Of a DNA stretch of 64,000 nucleotides, positions 9,525-16,891 are shown piece after piece. This stretch comes from Chthoniobacteraceae bacterium. Its GTDB lineage: Bacteria > Verrucomicrobiota > Verrucomicrobiia > Chthoniobacterales > Chthoniobacteraceae. How positions within the stretch are numbered: position 1 is the stretch's first letter; every line of letters starts with the position of its first letter. Where the stretch lies: positions 1 to 64,000 of the forward strand of contig CANIWM010000016.1 in the NCBI GenBank assembly GCA_947471505.1, given 5' to 3'. A program made the position numbers and the translations under genes. Below the pieces are notes generated by a model, which saw nothing but the letters and a program-made list of their open reading frames with translations, had not been told where the DNA came from and ran no database searches.

Positions 9525-9871
9525 GCAAAGACAAGAGATGCCATCCGCGTCGGTTCCTTAGTCGAGAGTTAAACCCAAACGCCGCGATTGAATCGAGGCG
9601 TTTTGTGCAGCGCGGACCGGAGATGTAGACGGAGGTGATTCAATGCAACACGGACGTCAAGGCCCGCCAAAGCCAAAACCGACGCCTCGGCCCGCCGCCA
9701 GTTCCATGTCGCCAACTCCGGCACCTTTCCGCGAGTTTTCGGCTCTGCGTGTCAGAGAAAATGTGCATTATCTTATAATTTCCATATTTTCCACTTTTTC
9801 CATACTTCGGATTTTGATACAAGTCGCGTGAGGGTTGGATTCGCCGACCCGCAAAACAAAAAAGAAAAACC
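9525..9871. promoter_or_regulatory. Divergent intergenic region upstream of the peptide operon
   Basis: This gap separates the minus-strand cytochrome gene from the plus-strand peptide gene. It holds a short hairpin (arms AAACGCC at 9577-9583 and GGCGTTT at 9597-9603, then a T), a strong SD-like GGAGGTGAT at 9631-9639 in front of a small ORF, and an AT-rich tract with a perfect -10 hexamer TATAAT at 9774-9779. No good -35 (TTGACA) is seen 16-18 bp upstream of it. The tract is much more AT-rich than its surroundings and is the likely promoter of the peptide gene. Confidence 0.4.
9643..9831 (+). CDS. Possible small Pro-rich protein with C-terminal hydrophobic helix
   Basis: 62 codons. GGAGGTGAT at 9631-9639 lies 3 bases before the ATG, with 7 bases between GGAGG and the ATG. 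This is the best ribosome binding site in this part of the window. The N-terminal half is basic and Pro-rich (GPPKPKPTPRPA); the C-terminal half is hydrophobic (YLIISIFSTFSILRILIQVA). It has no double-glycine leader. The TATAAT of the proposed peptide promoter lies inside its 3' half, so the two readings compete. It may be chance; I keep it because of the ribosome binding site and its position before the peptide gene. Confidence 0.25.
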   Translation: MQHGRQGPPKPKPTPRPAASSMSPTPAPFREFSALRVRENVHYLIISIFSTFSILRILIQVA

Positions 9872-10117
9872 ATGAAAAAAAGCATCATCGAACAATTCGC
9901 CAACGACGTAATCAACGCCCCAGCAGCCGTAACAGGCGGCTCCGGAAAATGCGGCGGCGGTAGCAAAGCAAAATCGAACAAGTCGAAAAAGGCCCACAAG
10001 TCTGGCTCGAACAAATCCGGCTCGAACAAATCCGGCTCCAACAAGTCCGGTTCCGGCAAATCGGGTGGATCGAAGGGTGGCGGCAATTGCCTGCCCCCTA
10101 ATCCAAAGTACGCGTAA
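9872..10117 (+). CDS. Candidate exported peptide with double-glycine leader and Lys-Ser-Gly repeats
   Basis: 81 residues. The N-terminal MKKSIIEQFANDVINAPAAV plus TGG resembles double-glycine leaders cut by C39 peptidases; cleavage after G23 would release 58 residues. The mature part has 13 Lys, 14 Ser, many Gly, no Asp, Glu or Arg, and two Cys (C27, C73). Residues 44-68 are five SGSNK-like pentads (SGSNK x3, SGSGK, SGGSK). Seven Lys-Ser dipeptides occur between residues 34 and 64. Downstream lie a TolC-like protein, a C39 ABC exporter, an HlyD adaptor and an SRPK-like kinase, so I infer it is matured and exported by them and possibly phosphorylated on Ser. It has no SD sequence. No homologous bacteriocin recognised. 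Confidence 0.7.
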   Translation: MKKSIIEQFANDVINAPAAVTGGSGKCGGGSKAKSNKSKKAHKSGSNKSGSNKSGSNKSGSGKSGGSKGGGNCLPPNPKYA

Positions 10118-10190
10118 CCGCCCCTTACCTAATCTGCGCCCGTGTGATCCGGAGGAGGAATCTTCCGTTTTAAAGCGCACGACCTAAATC

Positions 10191-10228
10191 AGAACGGGAG
10201 GACGAGCATCTGCTTGTCCTCCCGTTCT
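10191..10228 (+). terminator. Strong hairpin between peptide and export genes
   Basis: The arms AGAACGGGAGGACGAGCA (10191-10208) and TGCTTGTCCTCCCGTTCT (10211-10228) pair over 18 bp with one G-U pair, and TTATTTT follows. This is a convincing rho-independent terminator or attenuator. Its place between the peptide and the exporter genes suggests that only a fraction of transcripts read through, giving much peptide and little transporter, as is common in bacteriocin loci. Confidence 0.8.
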
Positions 10229-10274
10229 TTATTTTAGGCCGGGCAATTGCTACAGGAGATGCATACTCTCTTCG

Positions 10275-11858
10275 ATGTTGTGTAATTCAGCCCAATCCAA
10301 GCCTCAATTCCCGGAGCTCCGCAGCCGCCTTTCGCGGGTGTTTTATGCGACTTTTTGCGTGCTGTGGACGGGATGCTCGGGGCCCGATGGATCGGGCTCA
10401 GGCACGCCCGGCGGCAGCAGTTTTGTGCCGGGCTGGAAGGCTGGACCGAAGCAGGCCGTGATGGCGCAAAGCTCCGCGCGGACGAGCGAGATCGCGCTCC
10501 CTGCGGGCGGCCAACTCTCTATGCGAAACTGTATTTCTTATGGCTTCCAGCGGAGCTTCGGAATGCGGATTGCGGACCAAAACTTGAAGATCGCCCGCGA
10601 GGCTGTGAGCGGTGCGCAGGCGGAATTCGATCCTCGTTTTTCCGGCACGCTCCGCAGCACAGCGCTGAACAGCGGGAGAAAATGGACGCAGCTCTCCGGC
10701 AGCGGCGGCGTTTCTAAAAAGTTTACGACGGGAACCGAAGTGGAAGTCGAGGCGGGGAAGGTCGCGAGCCGCACCGGTGATTTTCGGGATGACTACATCC
10801 GCGGCACTTCATCGGATTATGCGCTATCGATCCGGCAGCCGTTGCTGCGGGGTGCTGATTCCGAGGTGAACCGCACGGGCATCCGCGTCGCGGAGTTGCT
10901 GCGCGAGCAGAGCCAGGCGACCAAGTCGGCGGAGATTCTGGAGATGCTGCGGGCCGTCGAATCCGGCTACTACGCGGCGGCGGTCGCTGCGCTGGTGGAG
11001 AAGTCCTACATGGAGAGCGTGCGTCGCAGTGAGAAGATCGTTGAAGAAAGTAACATGCGGAAGCAGGCGGGTGTTGACTCAAAGCTCGATGTGCTGGAGG
11101 CGGAGGTCCTCCTCTCGCTCTCCCGCGAGCGCGCGATGGCGGCGAGCAAGAGCTATGTGGACCGTGTGGACGAGCTCTGGCTCGCGATGGGCGGGCAGCA
11201 GCGTGGACAGCATCCGAGTTTCTCGTTTGAAACGATCTCCGATTCCAGCATTCCCGCCGGAGTGCCCGATGCATCGACAGAAATGCAGCGCGCATTGAAG
11301 CTCGCGCCGACCGCCGTGCTGCTCGCGAACGAAGTGCAGCGCCGCGAACTCGAAGTGCGCCGCGCGCGCAATCAGGCTCTGCCGACGGTGGACTTGGAAT
11401 TTTCGGCCGCGCCCTCGGATTCGGGCGGTTCCCAGGGCCGTGGAAATGGCTGGGAGGGAATCGCGCTGGCGCGAGTGACGCTGCCCTGGACCTTCCGTGC
11501 GGAGCGCGCGCAACTGGAGCAGGCGAAGGCATCTTTGGAGCGCAGTCAGATTTCGCGCGAGGAAGCGGAGCAGCGGCTGAAGGCGCGGATCGCGGAGCTT
11601 TGCCGCGCGATTAGTTTTGGCCGTCAGCGCCTCGCGCTTGCGGGGAAGACGCTCTCTGCGAGCACGACGAAATGGCAGGAGCAATTGCAGCGGCGGCGCG
11701 AAGGGCTCGTGACGAACCGTGACATCCGCGAGGCCGAGGAGGATCTGCGCGCGGCGGAAATCCGCGTGCTGGAGACGCGCCTCCAACTGCTCGGCGCGTG
11801 GAGTGCGCTTGGGCAGCTCAACGGAACCATCGCGCAGAGGCATAACGTCTCGCTTTAG
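10275..11858 (+). CDS. TolC-like outer membrane efflux (lipo)protein
   Basis: 527 residues. The N-terminus has a hydrophobic segment ending in Cys (FYATFCVLWTGC, C34), probably a lipoprotein or signal sequence with a non-ideal lipobox. Two outer-membrane-factor repeats follow, with long heptad helices: RNCISYGFQRSFGMRIADQNL (about 82-102), AVESGYYAAAVAALVEKSYM (about 234-253) and the C-terminal AEEDLRAAEIRVLETRLQLL. Such proteins trimerise into a channel through the outer membrane and periplasm. It is followed 11 bp later by the C39 ABC exporter, so it should supply the exit duct for the small peptide. It follows the strong hairpin at 10191. Confidence 0.88.
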   Translation: MLCNSAQSKPQFPELRSRLSRVFYATFCVLWTGCSGPDGSGSGTPGGSSFVPGWKAGPKQAVMAQSSARTSEIALPAGGQLSMRNCISYGFQRSFGMRIADQNLKIAREAVSGAQAEFDPRFSGTLRSTALNSGRKWTQLSGSGGVSKKFTTGTEVEVEAGKVASRTGDFRDDYIRGTSSDYALSIRQPLLRGADSEVNRTGIRVAELLREQSQATKSAEILEMLRAVESGYYAAAVAALVEKSYMESVRRSEKIVEESNMRKQAGVDSKLDVLEAEVLLSLSRERAMAASKSYVDRVDELWLAMGGQQRGQHPSFSFETISDSSIPAGVPDASTEMQRALKLAPTAVLLANEVQRRELEVRRARNQALPTVDLEFSAAPSDSGGSQGRGNGWEGIALARVTLPWTFRAERAQLEQAKASLERSQISREEAEQRLKARIAELCRAISFGRQRLALAGKTLSASTTKWQEQLQRRREGLVTNRDIREAEEDLRAAEIRVLETRLQLLGAWSALGQLNGTIAQRHNVSL

Positions 11859-11869
11859 CCAGCCGTGCA

Positions 11870-14101
11870 ATGAGGCGACGCTTTCCATTTTATCCGCAAC
11901 TCGACCTGATGGACTGCGGTCCCGCGTCGCTGCGAATGATCTGCGCGCACTTCGGGCGTCAGTTTGGGCACGAGTTGATCCGGCAATACTGCCAGATCGG
12001 AAAAGGCGGCGTGAATCTCGCGGGCATCTCGGAAGCTGCGGAAAAACTCGGACTCCGCTCGCTGCCCGTCCGGCTGAGTTTCAAGCGACTTCGCGATGAA
12101 GCGCCGCTGCCGTGCATCGCGCACTGGCAGCATGATCACTTCGTCGTGGTGTATGAGATTACGAAGTCGAAGGTGCGCGTGGCGGACCCGGCTTACGGGT
12201 TGATCGATTACAGCCACGCGGAGTTTGTCCGCTCAAGTTCGCCGCCGGAGACTCCGATTTCGGAAAACGCGCCGGGCATTTACCTTTTGCTGGAGACGAC
12301 GCCCGAGTTCTTTGAGCACAGTGCCTCGGGGCAAAAAGACAGCGAACCGCATAGCCGCGGGATGTCTTACTTTTTCAGCTATCTCCGGCCGCACCGGCGG
12401 CTCTTTGTCCAAGTGTTGCTGGGAATGTTTGTCGGGCTCGGTATCGAGCTCGTTTTGCCGTTCATCGCGCAGGCGATTGTGGACCACGGAATCGGGAATC
12501 TCGATCGCAGTTTCATCTATGTGATGCTGGTTGCGCAGCTCGCGCTTTCCGTGAGCCAGACGGTCGCGGACATGCTCCGCGGCTGGCTGCTTTTGCACAT
12601 TGGATCGCGGGTGAGCGTGGCGATGATTGCCGATTTTCTCAGCAAGCTTCTTCGGCTGCCGCTGACATTTTTCGACAGCCGGACGGCGGGCGACATCATG
12701 CAGCGAATCGGCGACCACCGGCGGGTGAAAGGCTTCCTCATGTCGTCGTCGCTCGACATCGTTTTTTCGCTGCTCACGTTTGTGGTCTTCGCGATCGTGC
12801 TGGCGTTTTATAGCTGGCAGATTCTCGGCGTCTTCGTGTTCTTCGCGATCGTCTCGGCTGGCTGGCTCGTCCTGTTTCTGCGGCAGCGCCGGATGCTGGA
12901 CCACAAGCGGTTCACCGTGGAGGCAAAGGAGCGCGACACGCTTTACGAACTGGTGACGGCGATGCCGGAGATCAAAATCCAGGGCATCCAGCGGGACAAG
13001 CGCTGGAACTGGGAGCAGATCGCCGTGCGCACCTATCAGCTTGAAGCGCAGAGCCTCGCGCTCCGGCAGATGCAGCGGATCGGCGTTTTTCTCGCGTCGA
13101 ACATTCGCAATATCCTCATCTCGTTTCTCGCGGCCCGCGCGGTGATCGAAGGGCAGATGACTTTCGGAATGATGCTGGCCACGCAGTACATCGTAGGGCA
13201 GCTCAACTCGCCCATCAGCCGACTCATCGACTTCATGTATTCCGCGCAGGACGCGAGGCTCAGCCTTGAGCGGATGCAGGAAATCCACAGTCATCCGGAC
13301 GAGGAAACACCTACGGAAGGCACCGAGCAGGAGGTGCCGCGGAATACGACCATCTACATGCGCAATGTGCATTTCCGCTACGCTGGTGCGGGTCAGAAGG
13401 ACGTGCTCATGGACATAACCGCCGGGATTCCGGCGGGAAAAGTCACAGCCATTGTCGGCGCGAGCGGCAGCGGGAAGACGACGCTGATGAAGCTTCTGCT
13501 CGGACTCTATCAGCCGACCGAGGGCGAAATTCTCGTCGGCAACGTGCCGCTGCGAACCATCCAGGGAAATGCGTGGCGCTCGCACTGTGGCGTGGTGATG
13601 CAGGACGGCCACATCTTCTCCGGAAGCATCACGCGCAATATAGCGACGGGAAGCGATCCTGTGGACCCGATGCGGCAGAGCGCTTCAATTTTCATCGCCA
13701 ATCTCGCGGACTATCTGCGCGGCCTTCCGGATGGCGCGAATACCATGGTGGGTGCGGCAGGTCAGGGATTGAGTGGCGGACAAAAGCAGCGGATTCTTTT
13801 GGCGCGAGCGTTTTATCGAAACCCGGATTTTCTCTTCCTCGATGAAGCGACCAGCGCGCTCGACTCCGTGAATGAAAGCGACGTGATGGAAAACCTCCGC
13901 CTGTTTGCCCAGAACCGGACAGTGCTCGTGATCGCGCACCGGCTCAGCACCGTGCGCGATGCGGACCAGATCATCGTGATGGATGCCGGCCGCATCGTGG
14001 AAGTCGGCAATCACTCGGACCTCACCGCGCGGGGAGGCGTTTACTATAAACTCGTTCGCAACCAGCTCGATATCGAAGCTGTCTCACGCCATGCCAACTG
14101 A
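11870..14101 (+). CDS. Peptidase-C39 ABC exporter (bacteriocin/peptide processing and export)
   Basis: 743 residues, the usual length for peptidase-containing ABC transporters. The N-terminal C39 domain has all key residues: oxyanion Gln Q10, catalytic C16 (DLMDCGPASLRMI), H90 (HDHFVVVY) and D106 (VADPAYG). The ABC transmembrane domain spans about residues 165-460. The ATPase has Walker A GASGSGKTT, signature LSGGQKQR, Walker B FLFLDEATSALD and the H-loop AHRLSTV. It should cut a double-glycine leader and export the mature peptide using ATP. Its last bases overlap the HlyD start. Together with TolC and HlyD it forms a complete type I export route. Confidence 0.95.
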   Translation: MRRRFPFYPQLDLMDCGPASLRMICAHFGRQFGHELIRQYCQIGKGGVNLAGISEAAEKLGLRSLPVRLSFKRLRDEAPLPCIAHWQHDHFVVVYEITKSKVRVADPAYGLIDYSHAEFVRSSSPPETPISENAPGIYLLLETTPEFFEHSASGQKDSEPHSRGMSYFFSYLRPHRRLFVQVLLGMFVGLGIELVLPFIAQAIVDHGIGNLDRSFIYVMLVAQLALSVSQTVADMLRGWLLLHIGSRVSVAMIADFLSKLLRLPLTFFDSRTAGDIMQRIGDHRRVKGFLMSSSLDIVFSLLTFVVFAIVLAFYSWQILGVFVFFAIVSAGWLVLFLRQRRMLDHKRFTVEAKERDTLYELVTAMPEIKIQGIQRDKRWNWEQIAVRTYQLEAQSLALRQMQRIGVFLASNIRNILISFLAARAVIEGQMTFGMMLATQYIVGQLNSPISRLIDFMYSAQDARLSLERMQEIHSHPDEETPTEGTEQEVPRNTTIYMRNVHFRYAGAGQKDVLMDITAGIPAGKVTAIVGASGSGKTTLMKLLLGLYQPTEGEILVGNVPLRTIQGNAWRSHCGVVMQDGHIFSGSITRNIATGSDPVDPMRQSASIFIANLADYLRGLPDGANTMVGAAGQGLSGGQKQRILLARAFYRNPDFLFLDEATSALDSVNESDVMENLRLFAQNRTVLVIAHRLSTVRDADQIIVMDAGRIVEVGNHSDLTARGGVYYKLVRNQLDIEAVSRHAN

Positions 14102-15407
14102 TCCCGCTCAACCATTATCCGTCGTCCCGCAAGGCGTCGTCAGTGCGGAGGTCAGCGAGTTCATGCACCGTCCGCCGCATTGGCTGATGCGGTCCGGGCT
14201 GACGATGCTCGCGGGCGCGTTGATTCTCTTTTTCATCCTCGCCGCAGTCATCCATTACCCGGACACGATCACATCGCGGATGACGATTACTGGCTCGCAG
14301 CCGGTGGTGGAAATCATCGCGCGGCAGAGCGGACACATCGCGAGTCTCCGTGTGAAAGAAGGCGAGCACGTCAAAAAGGACGACATCCTCGCAGCCATTC
14401 AAAATCCCGCGCGGCTGGAAACCGTCCTGTCCCTCGCGCCAAAATTGGAGCGGTTTGCGACCGAGCTCCAAACGGAGTCCGCGACTGTGGCGACACAGTT
14501 TGGCGCGGAAGACGGGCTGGGCAAATTGCAGGACAGCTATTCGGAGTTTCTGAATGTGTACGGGCAGTTCAAGGCGACGCTCGCCGACCGCTACGCGGAC
14601 GAGGCGGGCGCGCTTCTGCGGGAGCAACTGAGCGGGAAACGCGAACAGATCAAAGTGCTTCAAAAACAACTGGAGGCGAGCCGGCGCGAACTGGCTCTGG
14701 CTCGCGAAAAGTATGCACGGATGAAGACGCTTCATGCCCGTGAATCCATCAGCACGGAGGCGCTTCAAGCGGGCGAGATGGCTCTGCTGCAAGGAAACCG
14801 GGCCGAGACGACGTCGCAGCGCGCGCTCGGTGAGGCGGAGATCGAAGCCTCGAAGACGGAGAAGGAACTGCGCGACATGGAGCACACGCGCGAGAATTTG
14901 CTGCGGACCGCCCGTGAGAATCTTCGCGCGAGCCTCAACAAATTTCGCGGCGAGGTCGATCTGTGGCAGGCGGAATACGTCCTGCGCGCGCCGGCCGAAG
15001 GGACGCTGGCCTTTTACGATTTTTGGAGCGAGCAGCAGTTCGTCACAGCGGGACGCCAGGTGTTTTTGGTCATCCCGAAAACGACCCAACTCGTGGGCCG
15101 CATGTTGGTGAATGGCGGCGGCACGGGGAAAATCAAGCCGGGCCAGGTGGTTCGCATTCGCTTCGACGACTTCCCGCACAAGCAGTTTGGAGTCGGGACC
15201 GGGAAGGTGCAGTCCGTCTCGATGATTGCCCGCGACGGAGTGTATCTCGTGCTCGTGGCGCTGCCGTATCCGCTGAGCACGAGCTTCGAGAAGAACATTC
15301 AGTTCAAACAAGAGATGAGCGGCGAAGCGAGTGTGATCACAGAAGACATCAGCCTTTTAGGCCGGATTCTCTCGGAGATTCGGCGCGCAATTTCCAAGAC
15401 GAAATGA
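14091..15407 (+). CDS. HlyD-family membrane fusion protein
   Basis: 438 residues. I chose ATG 14091 (MPTDPAQPLSVVPQG), which overlaps the ABC gene end by 11 bp. A short cytoplasmic N-terminus is followed by one membrane helix (about 36-56, LTMLAGALILFFILAAVIHY), a half lipoyl motif (SGHIASLRVKEGEHVKKDD), a long coiled-coil hairpin (about 110-300, e.g. LQKQLEASRRELALAREKY) and a second half motif with beta-barrel (VLRAPAEGTLAFYDFW; VRIRFDDFPHKQFGVGTGKV). It links the ABC exporter to the TolC-like channel. Its stop TGA overlaps the kinase start (ATGA). Confidence 0.92.
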   Translation: MPTDPAQPLSVVPQGVVSAEVSEFMHRPPHWLMRSGLTMLAGALILFFILAAVIHYPDTITSRMTITGSQPVVEIIARQSGHIASLRVKEGEHVKKDDILAAIQNPARLETVLSLAPKLERFATELQTESATVATQFGAEDGLGKLQDSYSEFLNVYGQFKATLADRYADEAGALLREQLSGKREQIKVLQKQLEASRRELALAREKYARMKTLHARESISTEALQAGEMALLQGNRAETTSQRALGEAEIEASKTEKELRDMEHTRENLLRTARENLRASLNKFRGEVDLWQAEYVLRAPAEGTLAFYDFWSEQQFVTAGRQVFLVIPKTTQLVGRMLVNGGGTGKIKPGQVVRIRFDDFPHKQFGVGTGKVQSVSMIARDGVYLVLVALPYPLSTSFEKNIQFKQEMSGEASVITEDISLLGRILSEIRRAISKTK

Positions 15408-16594
15408 GCGACAGAAAGCAAATCGCACTAAAGATTCACCGGCGGAAGTATCCTCGAGCTGCGACTTGGGAAATCTACGTCCACAGCCTTCTCGGGGAAC
15501 CGGGCGAGGAACCGGCGTTTGTGAAGCTGCACGAGTATTTTCTCCACAATGGACACGTCTGCCTCTCCTTCGAAAAACACGGACGAAGTCTCTCGGAAGC
15601 TCTCTCCCGCAAGCCGCTGACGCTGGCCCGCACAAAGCAGGTGGCGCGGCGAATCCTGCTCGGATTGTCACAACTCCATGCACAGGGCTACGCACATTCA
15701 GACGTGAAGCCGGAGAATATTCTCTACGACGCGCGGCGTGGAGAGGCCCGACTGGCGGACCTCGGCAGCGCAACAAACCGGCTAAAGCAATGCATGTCCT
15801 GCGGCACGCGGGAATATATTGCGCCGGAGCTTTTGCTCGGCGCGCCAGTCGGTGTGGAGATTGATTTATGGAGCCTCGGCTGCACCGTGTTCGAGATGTT
15901 GACCGGACGGATGCTCTTTGCGCCAAGGCGCGTTGCGGCTCAGAAATACAAGGAACTCAGCGTCGAGCACCTCGCCATCCCAATGGCGGACAGCGTGGCA
16001 AAAGATCACGAAGAAGAACTCGCCGAGCAGTATCGAAAAGGAGCGCTCATCGCCGGGAAATACGTCCTGAAACGCAAACTCGGCCAGGGGCGATTTGGGA
16101 GCGTTTGGGCCGCAGAAGCGAACCACGCGCGGAAGGTGGGCGGCGGGCACGTCGAAGTGTGGAATCACGCGGCCGCAGTCATCGAATCGCGCCCGGATGC
16201 CACCGAGCAGGAAAAGCGCGATGCATTATGGAGGAAGGAGAAGGGGGCCGATGACCTCATCGACCTTGCGACCAATCACGAACACACGATTCTGATGCAG
16301 ACGCTGCTCGGGCCTTTTCCAAGCCGGCTTGTGCAGGACGCGCGATATCGGGCGTCGTATTTCGAGGCGGATGGCGCACTGCGGTTTCGTCCGGAAATCA
16401 AGTCTGCGGCGATTCGCGTGCGGCTTCGTCGTGAGACGAAACTTCGCGGTGCGGAGTTGGATTCCACCGCGAATTTTCTGTCAGGTCTGTTGCAAATGGA
16501 CAAAGCAGCACGGATTGCTGCGCCTGACGCATTGAAGCACAATTGGTTGGCTCGAACTGCGCGACGGCTTCTGATTACGAGTGATCTTCCGTAA
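15404..16594 (+). CDS. SRPK-like protein kinase with displaced glycine-rich loop
   Basis: 396 residues; ATG 15404 overlaps the HlyD stop, so translation is coupled. The protein starts at the beta-3 strand: ALKIHRR (K10 as the ATP lysine) and E23 in helix C. GHVCLSFEKHG, AHSDVKPENIL (D100, K102, N105), DLG 119-121, APE 140-142 and DLWSLGCTVFEMLTGRMLF follow. Only then, at 219-238, comes the nucleotide loop: GKYVLKRKLGQGRFGSVWAA. C-lobe helices resume (HTILMQTLLGPFPSRLV, FLSGLLQMDKAARIAAPDAL, KHNWL). DLG and HSDVKPEN resemble eukaryotic SR-protein kinases. The catalytic residues are present, so activity is plausible. I infer the Lys-Ser repeat peptide may be its substrate. The segment order is abnormal and needs a structure model. 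Confidence 0.85.
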   Translation: MSDRKQIALKIHRRKYPRAATWEIYVHSLLGEPGEEPAFVKLHEYFLHNGHVCLSFEKHGRSLSEALSRKPLTLARTKQVARRILLGLSQLHAQGYAHSDVKPENILYDARRGEARLADLGSATNRLKQCMSCGTREYIAPELLLGAPVGVEIDLWSLGCTVFEMLTGRMLFAPRRVAAQKYKELSVEHLAIPMADSVAKDHEEELAEQYRKGALIAGKYVLKRKLGQGRFGSVWAAEANHARKVGGGHVEVWNHAAAVIESRPDATEQEKRDALWRKEKGADDLIDLATNHEHTILMQTLLGPFPSRLVQDARYRASYFEADGALRFRPEIKSAAIRVRLRRETKLRGAELDSTANFLSGLLQMDKAARIAAPDALKHNWLARTARRLLITSDLP

Positions 16595-16595
16595 G

Positions 16596-16670
16596 TGGTG
16601 CGCGTTGTAGGGTTTGAACCTACGACTCCTCGCGTGTGAGGCGAGTGCTCTACCGCTGAGCTAAACGCGC
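16596..16670 (-). tRNA. tRNA-Val (anticodon CAC)
   Basis: The reverse complement folds into a full cloverleaf: acceptor GCGCGTT/AACGCGC, D-arm GCTC/GAGC, anticodon stem CTCGC/GCGAG with loop CTCACAC (anticodon CAC), T-arm GTAGG/CCTAC with loop TTCAAAC, discriminator A and encoded CCA. It starts two bases after the kinase stop codon on the opposite strand. Confidence 0.95.
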
Positions 16671-16891
16671 GTTTTCCTGCGGCCTTTCCGACTGCGGGCC
16701 GCAGATAAAAGCAGGTTCCATTTTGGATACCAGCAGAATTTTGGGGCAACAAGCTCCCGCTTTCCCGCCTCTCGGGTAACATTTACTTTTGGCCCACTAC
16801 GTCCACCATCCCGCGCCTTGACCGAGCGCCGCTTGCTCGGCCACGGTGCGCGCACTGTGAACTGCTTCTTTTTCCATAGCCCGTGCCGCCG

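Noticed and set aside
14963-15403. N-terminal extension of the kinase that might hold a normal glycine-rich loop
   Set aside because: The upstream in-frame stretch lies inside HlyD in another frame, is Arg-rich without kinase motifs, and the ATGA overlap marks the start at 15404.
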